Origin: DATKCA01 sp035544675
GTDB taxonomy: Bacteria; Acidobacteriota; Thermoanaerobaculia; Gp7-AA8
Length of the DNA: 11,789 nt
Direction: 5' to 3'
Assembly: GCA_035544675.1 (NCBI GenBank)
Contig: DATKCA010000202.1
Coordinates: forward strand, 1 to 11,789
Position 1 is the stretch's first letter; each line of letters opens with the position of its first letter. Below, in pieces: positions 1 through 9,585 of this stretch. The notes beneath the pieces are model-generated. The model made no database searches, was not told where the DNA came from, and saw only the letters and a list, made by a program, of their open reading frames with translations. The position numbers were made by a program, and so were the translations under genes.

Positions 1-3
1 AGA

Positions 4-1023
<1,020 letters not shown>

Positions 1024-1024
1024 T

Positions 1025-1061
1025 TTGACGTAAAATCAACGGGATACCCTGAGGTGGACCC
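1025..1061 (+). promoter_or_regulatory. Short divergent promoter region and pilT ribosome-binding site
   Basis: Only 38 bp separate the divergent starts of the hydrolase and pilT. On the plus strand TAAAAT (1031-1036) resembles a -10 box but has no good -35 at the right distance. TTGACG (1025-1030) is -35-like but poorly spaced. GAGGTGG (1051-1057) is a good ribosome-binding site for the GTG start at 1062. The promoter call is tentative; the ribosome-binding site is clearer. Confidence 0.35.
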
Positions 1062-2243
1062 GTGCACATCAATGATCTGTTGAAAATTGCCGCGGAGCGG
1101 CGGGCCTCCGACCTTCACATCAAGGTCGGGTCGCACCCGGTCATCCGGGTGGATGGCGAACTGCTGCCTCTGGTCGAGCTCAAGCGGCTGATGCAGGAAG
1201 ACACGATCGCCATGGCGTTCTCGATCATGTCGTCCCGCCAGAAAGAGAAATTCAAAAATAACTACGAAATCGACATCGCCTACTCGGTCCCTGGCCTGGG
1301 CCGCTTCCGATGCAACATTTTCCAGCAGCGGGGTACGGTGGGCATGGTCCTGCGCGTCATCCCGGTCAAGATCCTGTCGATTCGCGAGCTGATGCTTCCG
1401 CCCGTTCTGGAGAAAATCGCCGAGGAGCGGCGCGGCCTCATCCTTTGCACGGGGACCACGGGGTCGGGCAAGTCGACCACGCTCGCGGCCATGATCGACT
1501 ACATCAACTCGCACCGCACCGAGCACATCATGACCGTCGAGGATCCGATCGAGTTCCTTCACCGCGACAAGAAGTCGATCGTCAACCAGCGCGAAGTGGA
1601 AGTGGACACGAAGTCGTTTTCCGGCGCGCTGCGCTCGGCACTGCGCCAGGACCCGGACGTCATCCTGGTCGGCGAAATGCGCGACTACGAGACGATCGAG
1701 ACCGCGCTGACCGCGGCTGAGACAGGCCATCTGGTCTTCTCGACGCTCCACACCATGGATGCCACCGAGACGGTGAATCGCATCATCTCCGTTTTCCCGC
1801 CGCACCAACAGAAGCAGATCCGCCTGCAGCTCGCGGCGGTGCTGAAAGCGGTCGTCTCCCTCCGCCTGCTCCCGCGCGCCGACGGCCTGGGCCGCGTTCC
1901 GGCGGCGGAAGTGCTGATCTCGACCGCGTACATCCGGGACTGCATCGAGAACAAGGAAAAGACGAAGCTGATCAAGGACGCCATCGCCCAGGGAACGTCG
2001 CAGTACGGCATGCAGACGTTCGACCAGTCGCTGTACATGCTCTACAAGAACGGCCTGATCACGCTGGATGAGGCGCTTCGCCGCGCTTCCAATCCGGACG
2101 AGTTCCGGCTCAAGCTGCAGGGCATCCAGTCGACCTCGGACATGTCGCGTGAGGAGATGGAGTCGAAGCTCAGCGTCAGCAGCGGCGAGCCGAACGATCC
2201 GTTCAGCGACGACTCGCCCTTCGACTTCTCGAATTCGGTATAA
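1062..2243 (+). CDS. pilT: Type IV pilus retraction ATPase PilT/PilU family
   Basis: A 393-residue hexameric secretion-type ATPase that powers pilus retraction (twitching motility, DNA uptake) at the inner membrane. The N-terminal ASDLHIKVGSHP (15-26) is the family's PAS-like domain. Walker A is GTTGSGKST (131-139), the Asp box MTVEDPIEF (157-165), Walker B DPDVILVGEMRD (197-208) and the His box TGHLVFSTLHT (221-231). All are intact. After the core, GMQTFDQSLYMLYKNGLI (316-333) is typical of the PilT/PilU C-terminal domain. Following about residue 355 there is a Ser/Asp-rich acidic tail of roughly 40 residues, longer than in E. coli-type PilT. The start is GTG, supported by GAGGTGG upstream. 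It opens the 1062-6453 gene run. No other pilus genes are in the window. PilT versus PilU cannot be separated with certainty. Confidence 0.95.
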   Translation: MHINDLLKIAAERRASDLHIKVGSHPVIRVDGELLPLVELKRLMQEDTIAMAFSIMSSRQKEKFKNNYEIDIAYSVPGLGRFRCNIFQQRGTVGMVLRVIPVKILSIRELMLPPVLEKIAEERRGLILCTGTTGSGKSTTLAAMIDYINSHRTEHIMTVEDPIEFLHRDKKSIVNQREVEVDTKSFSGALRSALRQDPDVILVGEMRDYETIETALTAAETGHLVFSTLHTMDATETVNRIISVFPPHQQKQIRLQLAAVLKAVVSLRLLPRADGLGRVPAAEVLISTAYIRDCIENKEKTKLIKDAIAQGTSQYGMQTFDQSLYMLYKNGLITLDEALRRASNPDEFRLKLQGIQSTSDMSREEMESKLSVSSGEPNDPFSDDSPFDFSNSV

Positions 2244-2251
2244 CGCTCCCG

Positions 2252-3295
2252 ATGAAACTCGCGACCCTCGCGCTTCTGACGCTCGTCGTGTGCCTTCCGC
2301 TGGAGGCGCAGGCGCCAGAAAACATCATTCTCTTCATCGGCGACGGGATTGGCCCCGCGCACTTCACCGCGACGCGCATCGTCCGGGACAAGGACTTTCA
2401 GATCGGACGGATGCCGGTGGTGGGCCTGGTCACGACGCGTTCGGCCAGCTCCGCGGTGACCGACTCCGCCGCCGCGGCCACCGCTCTGGCCACGGGAGTC
2501 AAGACCACGAACGAGTTCGTCGGCATGGACCCGGCCGGCAAGTCCCACCAGACGGTTCTGGAGGCCGCGGAGCTGGCGGGCAAGTCGACCGGGATGGTGA
2601 CCACGTCCGAGTTCTGGGACGCGACGCTCGGGGCATTCGGCGCTCACGCCAAGGACCGGCACGACTTCTGGCTGGAGATCGCCCAGCAGATGCTCGCCAC
2701 CGGGACGGAGTTCGTCATCGGCGGCGGCGGCGAGCCGTTTGGAAAGGGCAAGGTCCCGACGCTGGAGAGCGTCGCCGGCGCCGCGAAGTTCACGCTGGTC
2801 CGGTCTCTCGCCGCGCTTCAGACCTCGTCCGCCCCGCACATCCTGGCAGTCTTTCCCACGCAGCCGCGGCATCTCGATTTCCCGGAAGCGCCGCTGCCCG
2901 TCCTGACGAAGTGGGCCATCGACCGTCTGGAAGGCGCACCGGACGGCTTCTTCCTGCTCATCGAGCATGAAGGCACCGACTCGGCCAGCCACCAGAACAA
3001 CTGGCCGGACGTCCGGGCCAGCCTCATCTCGCTCGACCAGTCGGTCGGCATCGCCCTCGACTTCGCCATGAGCCGCTCCGACACGCTGGTGCTCGTCACC
3101 GGAGACCACGAGACCGGAGCGCTTCGCATCTCGGAGACGAGGCTCGGCCGCCCGCGGCTGGAGTGGGCGACCACCGTGCACACCGGGGTGGCCGTTCCGA
3201 TCTTCGGGTACGGACCGGGCTCCTCACAGTTCGGCGGGCTGATGGACAATACCGAGGTGGGGAAGAGACTCCTCTCGTTCGTTTCATCGCCATGA
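2252..3295 (+). CDS. Secreted alkaline phosphatase (PhoA family)
   Basis: A 347-residue alkaline phosphatase that hydrolyses phosphomonoesters outside the cytoplasm. Residues 1-20 form a signal peptide, probably cut near Ala-Gln-Ala. The nucleophile is Ser72 in AVTDSAAAATALATGVKT. Likely metal ligands are Asp31 (FIGDGIG), Asp123 and Thr125 (FWDATLGAF, like the Asp153/Thr155 pair of E. coli PhoA), Glu238, Asp243 and His247 (IEHEGTDSASH), Asp285 and His286 (VTGDHETG) and His310 (TTVHTG). At 347 residues it is shorter than E. coli PhoA (about 470) but has every catalytic segment, so it is a compact form and not a fragment. The start lies 8 bp after the pilT stop with no visible ribosome-binding site, suggesting translational coupling. 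Its stop overlaps the recX start. Its link to pili or recombination is unclear. Confidence 0.93.
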   Translation: MKLATLALLTLVVCLPLEAQAPENIILFIGDGIGPAHFTATRIVRDKDFQIGRMPVVGLVTTRSASSAVTDSAAAATALATGVKTTNEFVGMDPAGKSHQTVLEAAELAGKSTGMVTTSEFWDATLGAFGAHAKDRHDFWLEIAQQMLATGTEFVIGGGGEPFGKGKVPTLESVAGAAKFTLVRSLAALQTSSAPHILAVFPTQPRHLDFPEAPLPVLTKWAIDRLEGAPDGFFLLIEHEGTDSASHQNNWPDVRASLISLDQSVGIALDFAMSRSDTLVLVTGDHETGALRISETRLGRPRLEWATTVHTGVAVPIFGYGPGSSQFGGLMDNTEVGKRLLSFVSSP

Positions 3296-3765
3296 CCGAG
3301 CTCGAACGCTGTCATCTCGCCGCGCTGCGCATCCTGAACTACCGGTTCAACAGCACGGCGGAGCTGAGGCGGAAGCTCCGTTCGAAGAAATTCGAGGCGG
3401 CGGTCATCGAGGAAACGCTCGTCCGACTGGAGTCGGAGAAGTGGCTCGACGACGGCCGGTTCGCCGCGGCGCTGGTGCGGACGAAGCTGGCCAGGCGGAT
3501 CGGGCCGCGGCGCATCGCCCGCGAGCTCTCCGCGGCCGGCATCGACGAGGAGAAGGCGCGGCTGATCTTGCGCGATCACGCCGATCCGGAACGGGAGCGC
3601 CGGGACCTGGCCGCCCTCTGCGAGAAACGGCGGCTGCTGCTCATCCGCCGGCGCGGCGAGGAGTACGCCAGCTCACCGGAAGGCAGAAACAAACTGGCCG
3701 TTTATCTGTTGAATCAGGGTTACGACGCCGCGCTCGTGTACGAGATCGTCGGCGTCTCGTCGTAG
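3292..3765 (+). CDS. recX: RecX-like regulator of RecA
   Basis: A 157-residue RecX-family protein. RecX binds RecA filaments and limits recombination and SOS activity. The sequence is a set of three-helix repeats: ALRILNYRFNSTAELRRKL (about 11-29), VIEETLVRLESEKWLDDGRFA (about 39-59), then KLARRIGPRRIARELSAAGI (about 66-85), all typical RecX motifs. The C-terminal LLNQGYDAALVYEIV matches the last repeat. I chose ATG 3292, which overlaps the phosphatase stop as ATGA. An upstream extension in this frame has no family similarity. The length matches E. coli RecX (166). It lies directly before alaS, as in recA-recX-alaS of many bacteria, but recA is not here. Confidence 0.9.
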   Translation: MTELERCHLAALRILNYRFNSTAELRRKLRSKKFEAAVIEETLVRLESEKWLDDGRFAAALVRTKLARRIGPRRIARELSAAGIDEEKARLILRDHADPERERRDLAALCEKRRLLLIRRRGEEYASSPEGRNKLAVYLLNQGYDAALVYEIVGVSS

Positions 3766-3774
3766 GAGCCACGA

Positions 3775-3777
<3 letters not shown>
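3764..3777 (+). promoter_or_regulatory. Ribosome-binding site and TTG start of alaS
   Basis: AGGAG (3764-3768) overlaps the recX stop codon and stands 6 nt before TTG at 3775. This site supports the non-ATG start, which gives the expected AlaRS N-terminus. There is no room for a T-box leader in the 9-bp gap. Confidence 0.75.
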
Positions 3778-6453
<2,676 letters not shown>

Positions 6454-6466
6454 GGCGCCCCAAACA

Positions 6467-6494
6467 AAACGCCCGCGGTCTCCCGCGGGCGTTT
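6467..6494. terminator. Bidirectional intrinsic terminator
   Basis: A perfect 12-bp stem, AAACGCCCGCGG (6467-6478) with CCGCGGGCGTTT (6483-6494), closes a 4-nt loop. On the plus strand the stem ends in GTTT followed by CTCATTTC. On the minus strand it ends in GTTT followed by TGTTTGG. It sits between alaS and the convergent secreted-protein gene and can serve both. Confidence 0.9.
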
Positions 6495-6515
6495 CTCATT
6501 TCGATGAACTGATGA

Positions 6516-7919
6516 TCAGAGCGGCGACACCGTCACCGTGTTGCTGTCGACGGTACCGCACGCGTTGGAGACGCGCACCCAGTAGCTCAGCGTTCCCTGA
6601 ACGGCCGGCGTGGTGAACGTCGGGTTCGTGGCTCCGGCGACCGGGAACGTCGTCGAGCCGCGGCGTCCCGAGTACCACTGGTAGTTGAACGGCCCGCTGC
6701 CTGTGGCTTTGACCTCGACCGTTGCCGTCGATCCGCGATTGACCTGCTGATTCCGCGGCTGGTCGACGCCGAGAATCTGCGGAGGATCGCAGGCCACGTC
6801 GACGATGATGACCACGGCGTGCGTCTTGCCGTTCGCCAGCGCGCTGAGGGTGACGAGGTAGCGGCGGGGGAACGTGTCCGGCCCGACCGAGATATTCACC
6901 GTGGCCTGGCCGGTGCCAGGAGCGGGGATGAACTCCGGAGTGACCGTGACCTTGAAGTTGTCGGCTTCGTTGGCGTCGCTCGTCACGGAGAGGTGCACGT
7001 CGCTGTTGACCGAGCCTCCCGGCGTCGTGAAGAACGTGAAGCTGGTGCTGGAGTTGTTCGTCAGTTGCAGCGACGGCGCCTCGGAGATCACCGGCGGCAG
7101 CGCGATCGTCACGTCCGGCGGGGGAGGCGGCGGCGGGAAGGTCGGGAAGACCGTTCCGGTACCACCACCGGGGCCCTCACCGCTGCCAGGATTGCCTGAG
7201 CATGCCGTGCCCGTTCCGACGTTGAGCGGGTCGAAACAGATGTCTGTCGGGCCGATGACTTCGAGTGCGCGAACACCCGTCTCGGACGTCGGCACCGGTC
7301 CGCGTTCGCCGTAGAAGTCGAGCGTGCCCGTCATCGCGCTGGATGAGCCGTTGCAGCGGATCTCGAATTCGACCTGGAAGCGTGTGACTGCGAAGGAGAG
7401 CTGCCGGTCAAAGCCAATCGGTCCGGCGCCTTCATCCAGAACAGAACCTGCCGGAAAATAAACGACCTGCCACTCGTATTCACCCATTTCGAAGCGGCCT
7501 GTCGTTCGCGCGTCGTCGTTGCACGACTGGCCGAGCTCGGTCGAGGCCGTCATGTACGGTCCCATCGGCGCGCCTGCAACCGGGGCTCCGATGGTTCCCT
7601 CGTATGGCTGGCCCGGGATGAAGTCGAACCGGTTGCGCCCGAACTCACGGACGTCGAAATTGATGGTGGCGGTCTCATCCTGGTCGCCGCCGTTCACGAT
7701 GAACGCGAAGACGCCCGACGTGAAGATGGTGAACGTCGAGTCTTCGATCTTGAAGGTGTATGTTTTGCCCTGCGTGATCGGCTCGTTTGGCGGGCCGGTA
7801 AAGACCATTTGAGTTGGTGAAATCGCATCGCCAGGATCTGCGCCGGCCGGCGCTGCGAAGATGACGGCGACGAGCGCAAGCGCCGTCAGCCCATTACGAA
7901 ACGGTTTTGGAATATACAT
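6516..7919 (-). CDS. Secreted protein with C-terminal Ig-like domain
   Basis: A 467-residue exported protein of unknown role. Residues 1-27 are a signal peptide ending Pro-Ala-Gly-Ala before Asp-Pro. An N-terminal beta-rich part (about 30-225) has no family I recognise. A flexible Gly-rich then Pro-rich linker (about 237-269, seven consecutive prolines) separates it from a second beta-rich part with repeated Thr/Ser strands (about 270-375). Residues 381-467 are an Ig-like domain with FNYQWYSGRRG and SYWVRVSNACGT, a form I know from acidobacterial surface and secreted proteins. Two cysteines (about 377 and 454) could bridge it. I chose ATG 7919 because GGGGGAGG precedes it; an ATG at 7937 would add six residues ahead of the signal peptide and lacks such a site. 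Binding or surface function is inference only. Confidence 0.8.
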   Translation of the reverse strand: MYIPKPFRNGLTALALVAVIFAAPAGADPGDAISPTQMVFTGPPNEPITQGKTYTFKIEDSTFTIFTSGVFAFIVNGGDQDETATINFDVREFGRNRFDFIPGQPYEGTIGAPVAGAPMGPYMTASTELGQSCNDDARTTGRFEMGEYEWQVVYFPAGSVLDEGAGPIGFDRQLSFAVTRFQVEFEIRCNGSSSAMTGTLDFYGERGPVPTSETGVRALEVIGPTDICFDPLNVGTGTACSGNPGSGEGPGGGTGTVFPTFPPPPPPPDVTIALPPVISEAPSLQLTNNSSTSFTFFTTPGGSVNSDVHLSVTSDANEADNFKVTVTPEFIPAPGTGQATVNISVGPDTFPRRYLVTLSALANGKTHAVVIIVDVACDPPQILGVDQPRNQQVNRGSTATVEVKATGSGPFNYQWYSGRRGSTTFPVAGATNPTFTTPAVQGTLSYWVRVSNACGTVDSNTVTVSPL

Positions 7920-8006
7920 GACCCTCCCCCTGCCCATCCTTCTACGGTCTACATAGAATAACCGATGTGAGGAGAATCACGTAAGCGCTGCCCTCTAACC
8001 AAAGAT
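7920..8006. promoter_or_regulatory. Divergent promoter region
   Basis: The 87 bp between divergent genes are comparatively AT-rich. On the minus strand TTACGT (7984-7979) and TATTCT (7960-7955) with an 18-bp spacer could be a sigma-70-like promoter for the secreted-protein gene. On the plus strand TAGAAT (7954-7959) matches five of six -10 bases, with only a weak -35 near 7931. The two would overlap. GGGGGAGG before ATG 7919 is its ribosome-binding site; the methyltransferase start at 8007 has none obvious. Assigned by eye. Confidence 0.4.
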
Positions 8007-8792
8007 ATGTCCGATCAGCATACCCACGCGTGGGGCACCCAACCGGAGATGTTCGGTCCCCGCCATGAACACCGCCTCGGCATGATCATGCGCGAGGTCC
8101 GCAGGTTGCCCGCCGGCGCCGGCGTTCTCGACGGCGCCGTCGGTCTCGGGCAGCTCGCGGACCGGATGGTCGCTTCCGGCTACCGCGTGTTCGGCATCGA
8201 CTACGCGCTGGAGGCCGCCATCCATGTCCGGCGTAACTCGAAATTGCCGGTTGTCGTGGGGGACATGACGCGGATGCCGTTCCGCACCGGCGCGTTCGAC
8301 GGGATGACGACCGGCGAGACTCTCGAGCACCTCGATGATGACGCCGCGGCGGCGCGTGAGATCGGCCGCGTGGTTCGCAGCGGCGGAACGGTCATCGCGA
8401 CGGTGCCGGCCCTCCAGGCGCTGTGGAGTGCGTCCGACGACTACTACGAGCATCGCCGTCGTTACTCGCGTGGCCTCCTCACGTCGATGTTCCGCAGCGC
8501 CGGCTTCAGCGTACGCAAATCGTCGTTCTGGGGATTTCCCATCGTCCTCATCTACGACACCCTGTTTCTTCTGCCGATGAACAAACGCCGCGCGCGCCGG
8601 AGTGTCGACGAGGACGGCGCGCTGCAGTCGGTGGCCCGGGCCGGGCGGTCGCGGCTGCTCGTCGGCGCCGTGCGGCTGGCCTTCTCGTTCGACCGCCTCT
8701 TCTCCTGGATCCCGTTCGGGCCGGGACTGCTTCTCGTTGCCCGTAAGGTTGATCTACGATCTCTAAACAGCGGAGGAACCATCGATGACTGA
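8007..8792 (+). CDS. Class I SAM-dependent methyltransferase, variant motif I
   Basis: A 261-residue protein of the Methyltransf_11-like class; its substrate is unknown. The SAM-binding loop is VLDGAVGLGQLA (40-51). The usual pattern has Gly-x-Gly-x-Gly; here the first Gly is Ala. Asp65 (VFGIDYA) would bind ribose, and VVGDMTRMPFRTGAFDGMTT (83-102) covers motifs II/III. EIGRVVRSGGTVIATVPA (118-135) is the usual post-helix strand. ALWSASDDYYEHRRRYSR (138-155) resembles methyltransferases whose DxxxGHxRRY segment helps form the substrate pocket. The C-terminal part (about 175-245) has hydrophobic segments that could contact membrane or lipid. The start is ATG 8007; the frame has no other start after the upstream stop at 7968. 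It overlaps the next gene by 8 bp. Confidence 0.82.
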   Translation: MSDQHTHAWGTQPEMFGPRHEHRLGMIMREVRRLPAGAGVLDGAVGLGQLADRMVASGYRVFGIDYALEAAIHVRRNSKLPVVVGDMTRMPFRTGAFDGMTTGETLEHLDDDAAAAREIGRVVRSGGTVIATVPALQALWSASDDYYEHRRRYSRGLLTSMFRSAGFSVRKSSFWGFPIVLIYDTLFLLPMNKRRARRSVDEDGALQSVARAGRSRLLVGAVRLAFSFDRLFSWIPFGPGLLLVARKVDLRSLNSGGTIDD

Positions 8793-9096
8793 TTTCGACA
8801 AACCGAGCCGGGCCGAGGATGAGTACTTTGCCAAGCAGGAGCTGGAGCGGCGCAAGAAGGTGGCGCAGGAGCAGGCTGACAGGATGGCGGCCACGGATAG
8901 GGAGAAGCTGAAGGATCTGCACTACATGAAGTGCCCGAAGTGCGGGATGGATCTGACCACGGTCGAGTTCCACGGGATCTCGATCGACCGCTGCCCCAAC
9001 TGCAACGGCACCTGGTTCGACGCCGGCGAGGTCGAAGAGCTGATGAGCCCGAAGAACAGCGGCCTCTTTGGCAAAGTGATGTCGGTATTCAAGTGA
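8785..9096 (+). CDS. Small zinc-ribbon protein (zf-TFIIB type)
   Basis: A 103-residue protein. The N-terminal half (about 10-47) is charged and helical, rich in Glu, Lys and Arg, and may form a short coiled coil. The C-terminal half is a zinc ribbon: CPKC (Cys50, Cys53) and CPNC (Cys70, Cys73), followed by NGTWFDAGEVEEL, typical of the zf-TFIIB domain family of bacterial proteins of unknown function. Despite the name there is no reason to call it a transcription factor. ATG 8785 has GGAGGA (8772-8777) at good distance. It overlaps the methyltransferase stop by 8 bp, and its own stop shares a base with the next start (TGATG), so these genes are probably translated together. Confidence 0.88.
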   Translation: MTDFDKPSRAEDEYFAKQELERRKKVAQEQADRMAATDREKLKDLHYMKCPKCGMDLTTVEFHGISIDRCPNCNGTWFDAGEVEELMSPKNSGLFGKVMSVFK

Positions 9097-9563
9097 TGAG
9101 GTTCGTCGAGCCGGCCGGCCTGGGCGCCGCCCTGCCGGAGATCGCCGCCGCGCGCGAGTGCGTGGTGGCCTGTGGGGCGGGGGCCATGGAGGGGGATGAC
9201 GTCGCGGCGCTGCTGCTGAGCGACTACGCCATTCTGGAGGAGGGGACCTCGCTCCGGATCTCGAGCGCCGCGGCGTGGGCCGGAGCGGTGTGGCGGATCG
9301 GATCCGCGGCCCTCCGGCTGCTGGCCCAGCCTCGCGTCACGGCATCCGACGCGGTCCGCCTCGGCCTTTGCGACGAGGTGGGGGATTCCGCGGCGTGGCT
9401 CGGCGTTCGCAGCGCCGAGGCGATGGATGCCGCGGCGGTGCTGATCTCCCGCCGGGGAGGCGATCCGCTGGAGCGTGCCGAATTCGCCAGACTCTTCGCC
9501 ACGGGGACGCCGCGGGAAGGCCTGGCCGCGTTTCTCGAGAAGCGCCGGCCGCGCTTTTCGTGA
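9096..9563 (+). CDS. Shortened crotonase-like (enoyl-CoA hydratase family) protein
   Basis: A 155-residue protein resembling only the C-terminal two thirds of an enoyl-CoA hydratase/isomerase (usual length about 260). DYAILEEGTSLRI (43-55) matches the strand after the family's central glycine-rich helix. LLAQPRVTASDAVRLGLCDEV (75-95) matches the tGxxIxAxEAlxlGLVdxV segment. EGLAAFLEKRRPRF (141-154) is the classic C-terminal tail. The N-terminal part with the first oxyanion segment is absent, and where an active hydratase has Gly-Gly-Gly this has Met-Glu-Gly-Asp-Asp (31-35). Catalysis is therefore doubtful; a structural or CoA-binding role is possible. I see no frameshift remnant upstream: the region before it is the zinc-ribbon gene. 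The start could be GTG 9093 or ATG 9096 (preferred, TGATG overlap). It lies 22 bp before the mutase gene. Confidence 0.75.
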   Translation: MRFVEPAGLGAALPEIAAARECVVACGAGAMEGDDVAALLLSDYAILEEGTSLRISSAAAWAGAVWRIGSAALRLLAQPRVTASDAVRLGLCDEVGDSAAWLGVRSAEAMDAAAVLISRRGGDPLERAEFARLFATGTPREGLAAFLEKRRPRFS

Positions 9564-9575
9564 AGAATGTGAAAC

Positions 9576-9580
9576 AGGAG
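9576..9580 (+). promoter_or_regulatory. Ribosome-binding site of the mutase gene
   Basis: AGGAG stands 5 nt before ATG 9586. It decides the start, since the frame is open further upstream (to 9475) through the end of the crotonase-like gene without another good site. Confidence 0.75.
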
Positions 9581-9585
9581 ACTTT

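Noticed and set aside
2042..3181. Minus-strand frame of 379 codons opposite pilT/phosphatase
   Set aside because: Antisense shadow of well-supported genes; no recognisable motif.
3766..3774. T-box leader for alaS
   Set aside because: The gap to recX is 9 bp, leaving no space.
9096..9563. Pseudogene call for the crotonase-like gene
   Set aside because: The frame is intact, with overlaps and spacing typical of a translated gene, and no N-terminal remnant lies upstream.
9564..9585. Cobalamin riboswitch ahead of the B12-dependent mutase
   Set aside because: The gap is only 22 bp and no B12-box-like segment is seen upstream of the operon at 7920-8006 either.
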